Positions 1 through 6,890 of a stretch of DNA of 15,242 bases are shown here, piece after piece. The DNA is taken from assembly GCA_937967465.1 (NCBI GenBank), contig CALBSW010000185.1, positions 1-15,242 on the forward strand, read 5' to 3'. The notes beneath the pieces were generated by a model that was not told the DNA's origin, searched no databases, and worked only from the letters and a program-made list of their open reading frames with translations. Numbering within the stretch: the first letter of the stretch is position 1; every line of letters starts with the position of its first letter. A program made the translations under genes and the position numbers. This DNA is from an uncultured Flavobacteriales bacterium. GTDB taxonomy: Bacteria > Bacteroidota > Bacteroidia > Flavobacteriales_D > Sanyastnellaceae.

Positions 1-1338
1 GTGGACAGCATGTACAAGCACCACTTCGCCATGGTCAGCGTCTGGCAATCCCACCACGACCCCTTCAACGGCGTGATGATCGATGCCAGTCCAGCCTCCA
101 TCGGAAACGCGCCCGAGCTGCCGACCGACTACCTCGATTACGGCGACTTCTACAACTACTTTGAAGGAGGGGACGCAGGTGTGGGCCATGCGGTCAACCC
201 GGTCACGGGCATGCCCTACGAGGAGCAGATGGTGCCGCTCGGTGACTACGCCCGCATCCTCGCTGAATTCTGGGCGGATGGCCCCGACAGCGAGACGCCT
301 CCCGGCCACTGGTTCAGCATCCTCAACGAAGTCATGGAACACCCCGCGTTCACCCACGATTGGATGGGCGAAGGCGATGAACTGGACCCCCTCGAATACG
401 AGGTCAAAGCCTATGCCACACTGGGCGGTGCCGTGCACGATGCGGCCATTGCGGCGTGGAGTGTGAAAGGATATTACGACTACACCCGTCCCATTTCCGC
501 CATCCGCTACATGGCCGACCAAGGACAGTGCAGCGACCCCAACCTTCCGAGCTACAGCCCCAATGGCATCCCCCTGTTCCCCGGCTACATCGAGCTCGTC
601 GACGACACCGACGACCTCGCGGGCGACCTCGGCGAAAACATCGGCAAGATCAAGCTCTTCACCTGGCAGGGTCCCGACTACATCGACACCTATGAGGATG
701 AAGATGGACTCGCCATCCCAATCGACACCACGGGCAACATTGCCGGCGTGGATTGGATCCTGGCCGAGAACTGGTGGCCTTATCAGCGCCCCTCCTTCGT
801 CACCCCGCCCTTTGCCGGTTTCGTCTCCGGCCACTCCACCTTCAGCCGGGCAGCGGCCGAGGTGTTGACCGCCATCACCGGCGACCCCTATTTCCCAGGC
901 GGGATGGGTGAGTTCCATTGCCCACAGGACGACTTCCTCGTCTTCGAGGTGGGTCCGAGTGTGGACGTTACCCTGCAGTGGGCGACCTACCGGGATGCCT
1001 CCGACCAATGCAGCCTGTCCCGCATCTTCGGTGGCATCCACCCTGTCCAAGACGACATCCCTGGACGGCTCATGGGCCTGACGTGCGGCGTGCAAGCCGT
1101 GGAATTGGCCAACAGCTACTTCGACGGCACCATCAACAACACCTGCGGCATTGGTCCATATGGCGGCTGTTTGGGTGACCTCAATGGCGATGACATCCAA
1201 ACCGTGGACGACATCCTGTTCATGTTGGCCAACTTCGGGCACGTCGGTCCGCATCCCGCTGACCTGGACCTCGACGACCTCGTGGGCACCACGGACCTCT
1301 TGATCCTGCTCGGCGTCTTCGGGTGCACCTGCCCTTGA
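1..1338 (+). CDS. Vanadium-dependent haloperoxidase / PAP2-family secreted protein with dockerin-like C-terminus (5' partial)
   Basis: The vanadate-binding signature of the vanadium haloperoxidase/PAP2 superfamily is complete. K156 and R163-P164 form the KxxxxxxRP motif, S276-G277-H278 is the SGH motif with the general-base histidine, and S340-R341...G345-I346-H347...D351 is the SRxxxGxHxxxD motif with the metal-ligand histidine. Members either oxidise halides with H2O2 or remove phosphate; which applies here cannot be told from sequence. Residues 390-445 carry two 12-residue acidic loops, D393-N395-D397...D404 and D421-D423-D425...D432. Each is followed by a hydrophobic helix ending in Phe-Gly, as in type I dockerin/EF-hand calcium repeats. 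This implies an extracellular protein. The reading frame is open from base 1, and family members are usually longer with an N-terminal helical region, so I read the GTG at position 1 as an internal Val and the signal peptide as lying outside the window. The stop is a TGA at 1336-1338. Confidence 0.88.
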   Translation: MDSMYKHHFAMVSVWQSHHDPFNGVMIDASPASIGNAPELPTDYLDYGDFYNYFEGGDAGVGHAVNPVTGMPYEEQMVPLGDYARILAEFWADGPDSETPPGHWFSILNEVMEHPAFTHDWMGEGDELDPLEYEVKAYATLGGAVHDAAIAAWSVKGYYDYTRPISAIRYMADQGQCSDPNLPSYSPNGIPLFPGYIELVDDTDDLAGDLGENIGKIKLFTWQGPDYIDTYEDEDGLAIPIDTTGNIAGVDWILAENWWPYQRPSFVTPPFAGFVSGHSTFSRAAAEVLTAITGDPYFPGGMGEFHCPQDDFLVFEVGPSVDVTLQWATYRDASDQCSLSRIFGGIHPVQDDIPGRLMGLTCGVQAVELANSYFDGTINNTCGIGPYGGCLGDLNGDDIQTVDDILFMLANFGHVGPHPADLDLDDLVGTTDLLILLGVFGCTCP

Positions 1339-2541
1339 TCAGGCGTTCAATGCCGTGAGGGCTTCCCCCACGGTGAACACGCTGCCCAACACGACGACCA
1401 GCTCGTCGCCCTGACGGGCTTCCAAAGCGGACAACACCGCCTCCGACACACTGCTGTGGGCGTGGCCTTTGCGGCCAGCTCCAGCGGCCAGTTCCGACAG
1501 CGTTTGGACCGCCATGGCCCGCGGCACATCCGCCGCACACCAATGGTGCTCCACAGCAGAAGGGAGGCATTGCAAGGCTTCCGCGACATCCTTGTCGGCC
1601 ACCGTCCCGTACACGAGGCGCAGGGGGCGCCCCATTCGAGCCAGGGCCTCACCCGTCGCAGTCAACCCTTCCACGTTGTGCGCGCAATCGAGCAGGACGT
1701 GGTCCCCTTCGCGGTGCCAACGGCCGCGCAAGCCCCACGCTGTCGGCCCCGCCTGGAGAACCGCCTCATCGGAGGCCGGATTCCCTTCGGCAATCAGGGA
1801 CAGAATGCGCCGGGCCACGGCCCGGTTGCGGGCCAGCCAATTCGGCCCTTCCACTTCTACCGGATCGGGCATCCCATCGTAAACCTCCACCCCGAGACGC
1901 ATCGACTGTTCGAGTACAACGGAGCGGGCCTCCGGCGGCAGGATGCCCACCACGCAAGGAATGCCCTCTTTGAGAATGCCTGCCTTTTCGCGGGCGATCG
2001 ACCGCAAGTCGGGTCCGAGGAATTGCTGGTGATCCAGCCCAATGGAGGTGATTGCCGTGACCCGAGGCGCCGGAAAGATGTTGGTCGAATCGAGCCGTCC
2101 GCCCATGCCGGTCTCCAAGACCACGATGTCGACTCCGGCATCGCGGAATGCCGTCAGGGCCATGGTGAACATCAATTCAAAGAAACTGGGTTGCAATTCC
2201 TCCCAGATGGCCATGTGGTCGACCACGAAGGACACGAACGCCGCTTGTGGGATCCATTCGCCTTGGATTCGAATTCGTTCGCGGGGATCCTCGAGATGGG
2301 GCGAGGTGTACAAACCCACTTGGAGTCCCCTCGATTGGAGCGCCGCCGCCACAGCATGGCTCACCGACCCCTTTCCATTGGTGCCGGCAATGTGGACCAC
2401 CTCCAATCCGGCTTCTGGATGGCCCAGGGCTGCACACAGGGCGCGGGTCTTCTCCAAGTCGATGCGGTACCGGACAGGCCCGGTCCGCTGGAACATGGGA
2501 AGCTGGGCGTAAAGCCAGTCGAGGACCTCCGCGTAGTTCAT
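1339..2541 (-). CDS. folC: Bifunctional folylpolyglutamate synthase / dihydrofolate synthase FolC
   Basis: FolC adds glutamate to dihydropteroate and/or to reduced folates in the cytoplasm, an ATP-dependent Mur-ligase type reaction. The 400-residue length is normal for the family. The P-loop GTNGKGS is at 53-59, followed by TSPHL at 79-83. The family block ETGMGGRLDSTN is at 143-154, and H171 with the nearby LG at 175-176 fits the HxxxLG magnesium/omega-loop region. The EKAGI segment at 185-189 contains K186, the position of the carbamylated lysine in Mur ligases. The C-terminal glutamate-binding domain has DCAHN at 285-289. Its ATG directly follows the TGA of the upstream acetyltransferase gene with no base between them, so translational coupling is likely. 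It is the last gene of the minus-strand series, and its stop abuts the stop of the convergent haloperoxidase gene. Confidence 0.95.
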   Translation of the reverse strand: MNYAEVLDWLYAQLPMFQRTGPVRYRIDLEKTRALCAALGHPEAGLEVVHIAGTNGKGSVSHAVAAALQSRGLQVGLYTSPHLEDPRERIRIQGEWIPQAAFVSFVVDHMAIWEELQPSFFELMFTMALTAFRDAGVDIVVLETGMGGRLDSTNIFPAPRVTAITSIGLDHQQFLGPDLRSIAREKAGILKEGIPCVVGILPPEARSVVLEQSMRLGVEVYDGMPDPVEVEGPNWLARNRAVARRILSLIAEGNPASDEAVLQAGPTAWGLRGRWHREGDHVLLDCAHNVEGLTATGEALARMGRPLRLVYGTVADKDVAEALQCLPSAVEHHWCAADVPRAMAVQTLSELAAGAGRKGHAHSSVSEAVLSALEARQGDELVVVLGSVFTVGEALTALNA

Positions 2542-3444
2542 TCAGCCGAGTTCAAAGGAAGTCACACCATAGATGCGGTGGATCGGCCAATTCGGGGCCG
2601 GACCGTGGACCATGCGCGCCACCTCGAATTGAGGTGCTGCTTCCAACCGTCCCATGAGCGACACGGCTTCGGGATTGTTCATCGGCACATCCAGGTGGAC
2701 CTCCTCTCCTGGTGCCGCATTCAAGCAGGCCCGATACAGGGCTTCCGCCACCTCCGGCGAGTCCGCAAACAAGGGGCCGATCCGACGGCCGGAGACGGCC
2801 ATCCGCAAGGCTGCCCAACCCTGAATGCGCCCGTTGTCCATGAACCGGAAGATGCGCGCCTCCCGTTGACCCGTCCAAGCATCGAGGAACCGCGGCCGCT
2901 CGAAGCAAAAACACCCGAGGTCATACGCATGCAGCGCACCGCGGTCCCCCACCCCGTCCACGACGCGGGCGTCCACCGCCATGCTGGCCCCCAGTCGGGT
3001 GTGGCGGAATTCGGCAAACTGCCGCTTGAATCCGCCTTTCTCATAAAAGGGCTGCATGTCGACCACCCCGTCCATGCCGATGGCCGCCCCTGGCTTCAAC
3101 TTGTCCAGCAAAGCATCGCGACGTTGGACCCAGAGGTGTCGGCCAATGCCGTGTCCGCGGTGCTCCGGACGGACGATGAAGAATCCCATGAAGCCGAATG
3201 CCCCATCGTAGTGGACGATGCTGCCACCGGCAATGAGCTGTCCATCGACATGAAAGCCGCGAAATCCTTCCGGGTCTTGCGCCCAGAAGGCCTCCCGGTC
3301 GTACAATCCGGGGTTCCACCCTTCGTGGTCACACCAGTCCATCAAGAGGTCGAAGTCCGCGCGGTCGAGCTGTCGAAACTCCAAGGACCGCAATCGTGCG
3401 TCCGTCCACCCCAACTCCGGGGGCAATTCCGGCCATTCGCTCAT
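2542..3444 (-). CDS. GNAT-family N-acetyltransferase, two-domain
   Basis: This 300-residue protein has an N-terminal GNAT fold. Strand beta4 and the acetyl-CoA pyrophosphate-binding loop are visible as FFIVRPEHRGHGIGRHLW at 88-105, where R96-G97-H98-G99-I100-G101 matches the (R/Q)xxGx(G/A) motif A. A segment around 128-140 ending in FYEKGGF resembles GNAT motif B. The C-terminal half, from about 160, is not a second clear GNAT motif. It resembles the C-terminal domain that follows GNAT in YitH-like acetyltransferases, but I hold that assignment loosely. The acceptor substrate is unknown. The start ATG overlaps the tonB stop by 4 bp (ATGA), and the stop is flush with the folC ATG, so it is embedded between tonB and folC and presumably co-transcribed with them. 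Confidence 0.85.
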   Translation of the reverse strand: MSEWPELPPELGWTDARLRSLEFRQLDRADFDLLMDWCDHEGWNPGLYDREAFWAQDPEGFRGFHVDGQLIAGGSIVHYDGAFGFMGFFIVRPEHRGHGIGRHLWVQRRDALLDKLKPGAAIGMDGVVDMQPFYEKGGFKRQFAEFRHTRLGASMAVDARVVDGVGDRGALHAYDLGCFCFERPRFLDAWTGQREARIFRFMDNGRIQGWAALRMAVSGRRIGPLFADSPEVAEALYRACLNAAPGEEVHLDVPMNNPEAVSLMGRLEAAPQFEVARMVHGPAPNWPIHRIYGVTSFELG

Positions 3445-4250
3445 TGGAGCTCGAAGTTGAACTGGATCCAGCCGATGCGGGTCGGCTTGGTGGGGTGGCT
3501 GCTGAACCGCGCCGTCAACGCCGCTTCGCGCGCCAAGGCGACGAGCCGGCTGCTCGACGTTGTGCTGTTGTTCGGGTCGAAACGGGCATCGGTCACCTGT
3601 CCCGACTTGTCGACGTAAATCTTCATCCGCACCACCCCTTCCTCATCCGGCTTCCGGTCCAGACTGGGCTCCCCGATCATCGTGCCGCCTTCCAGAAAGC
3701 TGTCCCCGAAGTCGCCAGACACCACGCCTGCGCCTTCGATTTTGCCGTCCTCCGCGCCACTGTTGCCCACGCCTTCCTGCTGGCCTTCCGACCCGCCTCC
3801 GCCGCTGTTGCTGAACATCTGACTCAGCGCATTGGACAGGTCCTGTGAAATCTCGGGCTCCGGATCGGGGTCCTCCACTTCCGTCACTTCTTCCACCACT
3901 TCTTCCTGGGTGGGCACATCCACTTCACTGGTCTCCTCGGTCACCACGGCTTCCACCGGAGCGACCTCCTCCACCGTGCTCTCACTCACTTCTTGTTCGA
4001 TGACCTCCTCGACCCGTTCAGAGGGCACCTCGGTCTCGCGCTCCCCGCCGGCCTCCTCGACATTGCCAAAGTCCGCCACGCCCACAGCGACAAACTGCTC
4101 TCCGGGCGGTGGAGTGACTTCCTGGAACGCCACGAGGAACAGGCACGCCACCACGATCACCGCGTACGTCACCGTCGAAAAGACGGCGGCACGGCGGCGC
4201 TCACGGCGCTCCTGCTCGGCTTGGTGGGCATTCCAATCGAAGTGCGGCAT
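3441..4250 (-). CDS. tonB: Energy transducer TonB-like protein with acidic linker
   Basis: TonB couples the inner-membrane ExbB/ExbD proton motor to outer-membrane transporters. This 269-residue protein has a charged cytoplasmic N-terminus rich in Arg and Glu (residues 11-20) and one transmembrane segment at about 21-42. A long low-complexity periplasmic linker follows, and a small C-terminal domain spans about 203-269. The C-terminal domain has the VVRMKIYVDKSGQV-type strand at 206-219 and a helix with ALTARF at 244-249, as in TonB C-terminal domains. The linker (about 65-134) is dominated by Glu, Val and Pro instead of the usual Pro-Lys repeats, and a Gly/Ser-rich stretch follows at 147-165. 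The gene lies 6 bp after exbD, which strongly supports the role. A related TolA-like or gliding-associated transducer cannot be excluded. Confidence 0.85.
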   Translation of the reverse strand: MPHFDWNAHQAEQERRERRRAAVFSTVTYAVIVVACLFLVAFQEVTPPPGEQFVAVGVADFGNVEEAGGERETEVPSERVEEVIEQEVSESTVEEVAPVEAVVTEETSEVDVPTQEEVVEEVTEVEDPDPEPEISQDLSNALSQMFSNSGGGGSEGQQEGVGNSGAEDGKIEGAGVVSGDFGDSFLEGGTMIGEPSLDRKPDEEGVVRMKIYVDKSGQVTDARFDPNNSTTSSSRLVALAREAALTARFSSHPTKPTRIGWIQFNFELQ

Positions 4251-4256
4251 GGGCGA

Positions 4257-4649
4257 TCAGCGTGTGGGTTGGGCGCCGAGCATGACTTTCCAGTCGTTGG
4301 CCTTGGCGAGCCCGATCACCTCCACGGTCTGCCCGGTGGGGACCGCCTGGTCCACTTGGAGGTAGAGCACGGGATCGCTCTGGTCGGCAAACTTGACCCG
4401 GAGCGCCGGCTCGATTTCGGACCGCGCGATGGCGGTGCCGTTGAGATAGTAGGTGCCGTCGGGCTTGATCGAGACGGTCAGCCGCGAACTGGCGCTGCTC
4501 GTCCCCTTGCTCTGCGGCAAATCCACATTGACCCCGTTCGACACCAACGTCGACAGGATGACAAAGAAGATGAGCAGCAGGAACACGAGGTCCGTCATCG
4601 AAGACATGTTGCCCCCGGCCTGTACCTGGTTGCGTTGTCCGAGGTTCAT
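4257..4649 (-). CDS. exbD: Biopolymer transport protein ExbD
   Basis: ExbD is the small proton-conducting partner of ExbB in the TonB-energising motor. This 130-residue protein has a short cytoplasmic N-terminus and one transmembrane helix at about 21-37. The helix is preceded by the family signature SSMTD, with D20 at the position of the essential protonatable aspartate. The periplasmic domain (about 40-130) has the expected pattern, including DLPQS at 43-47 and a strand-helix ending near VIGLAKANDWKVMLG. The ATG overlaps the exbB TGA by one base (TGATG), so translation is probably coupled. Many Bacteroidota clusters carry two exbD copies; only one is present here, directly before tonB. Confidence 0.95.
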   Translation of the reverse strand: MNLGQRNQVQAGGNMSSMTDLVFLLLIFFVILSTLVSNGVNVDLPQSKGTSSASSRLTVSIKPDGTYYLNGTAIARSEIEPALRVKFADQSDPVLYLQVDQAVPTGQTVEVIGLAKANDWKVMLGAQPTR

Positions 4650-5389
4650 CAGCGGGCGGGTTCCTCGAGGATGTCGATGAATTCAAGGCTGCTGGCCTCC
4701 ATCTTGTGGATGACCTTGCTCACACGGCTCACGAGGTGGTTGTACGCCATGTAGGCGATGATGCCCACGATGAGGCCCACGATGGTGGTGATCATGGCCT
4801 GCTTGGTGCCGGAGGAGATGTCGTCGACGCGGACCATGCCCGCGTTCTCCATGTCCAGGAAGACATTGACCATGCCGATCACCGTGCCGAGGAAGCCGAT
4901 CATGGGCGCCGCACCTGCGATGGTCGCGAGGGTGCTCAGGTTCTTCTCCATGCTGTAGATCTCCAGCTTGCCCACGTTCTCGATGCTGGCCGAGATGTCC
5001 TTGAGCGGTTTGCCGATGCGGGCAATCCCTTTGTGGAGCATTCGGGCGATCGGCGTTCCGCTCTGCTCGCAGAGGTTGCGCGCACTGTCGAGGTTGCCGG
5101 CCGACAGGTAATCCTTCAGCTTGGCCATGAAGTCCTTGTCCTCCTTCGTGGCCTTGCGGATGGCCATGGACCGTTCGAAGAAGATGAAAATGGCGATGAA
5201 GCTCATGATGGCGAGGGGCAACATGATGTACCAACCGCCGGAGAGCAAGAGTTCGAAAATGGACACGTCACGGGTCACCACCTCTCCGGTGGCGGCCATG
5301 GCGTCGTTGGCGCCTTCGGCATCGGTGACGGTGGTCCCGCCGAGGGTCAGGTCCTGGATGCGGGCGAGGACGAGAAGGGGAAATTGCAT
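4649..5389 (-). CDS. exbB: MotA/TolQ/ExbB family proton channel protein ExbB
   Basis: ExbB forms the pentameric inner-membrane channel that, with ExbD, uses proton motive force to energise TonB. The 246-residue protein has three transmembrane segments at about 52-71, 154-178 and 199-220. A cytoplasmic loop of about 80 residues lies between the first two, as usual for the family. The conserved Gly-rich block AGAAPMIGFLGTVIGMV at 158-174 in TM2 and the TKQAMITTIVGLIVGI block at 195-210 in TM3 are hallmarks. Residues 1-41 form a poorly conserved N-terminal segment that I place outside the membrane. The ATG at 5389 gives the normal length, and no better start is seen nearer the first helix. A 106-bp gap with GC-rich hairpins precedes it. 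Confidence 0.95.
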   Translation of the reverse strand: MQFPLLVLARIQDLTLGGTTVTDAEGANDAMAATGEVVTRDVSIFELLLSGGWYIMLPLAIMSFIAIFIFFERSMAIRKATKEDKDFMAKLKDYLSAGNLDSARNLCEQSGTPIARMLHKGIARIGKPLKDISASIENVGKLEIYSMEKNLSTLATIAGAAPMIGFLGTVIGMVNVFLDMENAGMVRVDDISSGTKQAMITTIVGLIVGIIAYMAYNHLVSRVSKVIHKMEASSLEFIDILEEPAR

Positions 5390-5495
5390 GGCGTTCTCTC
5401 TGCGTTGTAGCTCAACGTCGAAGGTCGCCGATTGCGTATGCCCCCCACCGGTGGGCCACCGGGGGTTTCCCCCCGCGCATTGTTCACACCGGCCG
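5390..5495 (-). other. nhaD-exbB intergenic region with two overlapping GC-rich hairpins
   Basis: This is the longest non-coding stretch in the window. On the plus strand, CCGGTG (5448-5453), loop GGC (5454-5456) and CACCGG (5457-5462) form a perfect 6-bp stem. It extends by three more G-C pairs (5444-5446 with 5463-5465) if A5447 is bulged. A second stem, GGGGG (5461-5465), TTT, CCCCC (5469-5473), shares the same G run, so the two structures exclude each other. No T tract follows on either strand, so it is not a textbook intrinsic terminator. I see no TAnnTTTG promoter motif on the minus strand here. It may end nhaD transcripts, stabilise the processed exbB message, or control readthrough. 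Confidence 0.6.
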
Positions 5496-6884
5496 TCAGG
5501 CGCCCATGCCGAACATCAGCCAGTACACCCCGCACCCGGCGAGGTAGCCCGCGATGGCGAGCAGGCTCATCTTCTTGAGGTACCAGACGAAGTCAATCTT
5601 CTCCAAGCCCATCACCGCCACACCTGCCGCGGAGCCAATGATGAGCGCACTGCCGCCCGTTCCCGCGCAGTAAGCGAGGAACTGCCAAAAGATGCCGTCT
5701 TGGGTGAAGTTGGCCATCCACGCGTCCATGGTCCCGGGTGCAGCCACCTCGTACATGCCCATGGAGGCCGCCACCAACGGCACATTGTCGACGATGGCCG
5801 ACAGGAGGCCAATGGCGATGTTGATCAGGTAGACATCACCGAGGGCGGTGCGCAACCAGTCTGCGGAGGCGATCAAATGGCCCGCTTCCTGCAACGCACC
5901 CACCGCGAGGAGGATGCCAAGGAAGAACATGACCGAAGCGGTGTCGATTTTGCGGAGCACCCCCACCACGCTCAGCTGCTTGCGCTCCTGGTCGTTTTTG
6001 GACCGGTGAAGCACCTCGGTCGTGAGCCACAAGACGCCCAGCGACATCATCATGCCCATGAAGGGAGGCAAGTGCGTCACCGTCTTGAAAATCGGCACGA
6101 ACAGCAGGCCACTGACACCCATGGCGAAGATCAGATTGCGCTCCCCGGGGGTCGTGGGGTCCGCCTCTTCATCAGGATCGTTGGCCTCGGGCCGCTCCAC
6201 CTCACCCTTCATCCGGATGCTCATGATGCCGATGGGCACCACCATGCAGACGATGCTGGGCAAAATCAAGTGGGCAATGATGACAGGGGTGGTCAGCTGA
6301 CCGCCGATCCACAACATGGTCGTCGTGACGTCCCCGATGGGCGACCACGCGCCACCGGCGTTGGCCGAGATGATCACCGCGCCGGCGAACAGCCAACGGG
6401 TGGGCTTGTCGGCAATCAACTTCCGCAGCAGGGAAATCATCACAATGGACGTCGTCAGGTTGTCCAATGCCGCCGAGAAGAAAAAGGTCAAGACGGCGAT
6501 GATCCACAAAAGGCGCCCTTTCTTCCGCGTCTTGATACGGTCGGTGATGACCGCAAATCCGTTGTGCGCGTCCACCAACTCCACGATGGTCATGGCACCG
6601 AGGAGGAAGAACAGGATGCTCGAGATTTCCTCCATGTGGTGAAGCAGGCGGTGCTCGAAGAACACCTTCAGGGCGCCACCATGGTCTCCATGGCCGTGGC
6701 CATGCAAGAAGTCGTTGAAACTGTCGACCAAATGGGCCGGCGCCTCATGGTAGCCCAGCACCAACACCGCCCAGCACAGTGTGCCGGTAATGAGTGCACT
6801 CGCCGCCTTGTCAATGTGCAGGTTGTGCTCGAGTGCAATGAAAAAGTACCCGAGAACGAAAATGAGGATGAGCAAAGTGGCCAT
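5496..6884 (-). CDS. nhaD: Na+/H+ antiporter of the NhaD family
   Basis: NhaD exports Na+ (or Li+) in exchange for protons across the inner membrane and belongs to the ion transporter superfamily. The 462-residue protein is strongly hydrophobic, with about a dozen membrane segments. Family landmarks are SAALDNLTTSIVM at 137-149 and AGGAWSPIGDVTTTMLW at 176-192, paired with the second-half equivalents SAIVDNVPLVAASMGMY at 362-378 and AGTGGSALIIGSAAGVAVMG at 407-426. D141 and D366 sit in the two inverted-repeat reentrant motifs expected to bind cation. A loop at 61-68 reads HGHGHGDH, and further histidines lie at 78, 82 and 83. A charged cytoplasmic loop rich in Glu/Asp/Pro is at about 226-249. 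The gene starts 6 bp after the amino-acid dehydrogenase stop, so the two are co-transcribed. Confidence 0.93.
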   Translation of the reverse strand: MATLLILIFVLGYFFIALEHNLHIDKAASALITGTLCWAVLVLGYHEAPAHLVDSFNDFLHGHGHGDHGGALKVFFEHRLLHHMEEISSILFFLLGAMTIVELVDAHNGFAVITDRIKTRKKGRLLWIIAVLTFFFSAALDNLTTSIVMISLLRKLIADKPTRWLFAGAVIISANAGGAWSPIGDVTTTMLWIGGQLTTPVIIAHLILPSIVCMVVPIGIMSIRMKGEVERPEANDPDEEADPTTPGERNLIFAMGVSGLLFVPIFKTVTHLPPFMGMMMSLGVLWLTTEVLHRSKNDQERKQLSVVGVLRKIDTASVMFFLGILLAVGALQEAGHLIASADWLRTALGDVYLINIAIGLLSAIVDNVPLVAASMGMYEVAAPGTMDAWMANFTQDGIFWQFLAYCAGTGGSALIIGSAAGVAVMGLEKIDFVWYLKKMSLLAIAGYLAGCGVYWLMFGMGA

Positions 6885-6890
6885 GTAGAA

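Noticed and set aside
1456..3618. A 720-codon plus-strand open frame antisense to folC and the acetyltransferase gene.
   Set aside because: Its translation is rich in Arg, His, Pro and Gly, with no recognisable domain, while the opposite strand encodes clear FolC and GNAT motifs. Long antisense frames are expected in GC-rich DNA.
5441..5474. Intrinsic terminator between nhaD and exbB.
   Set aside because: Stable GC stems exist, but neither strand has a T tract after them, so I list it as a structured region and not as a terminator.
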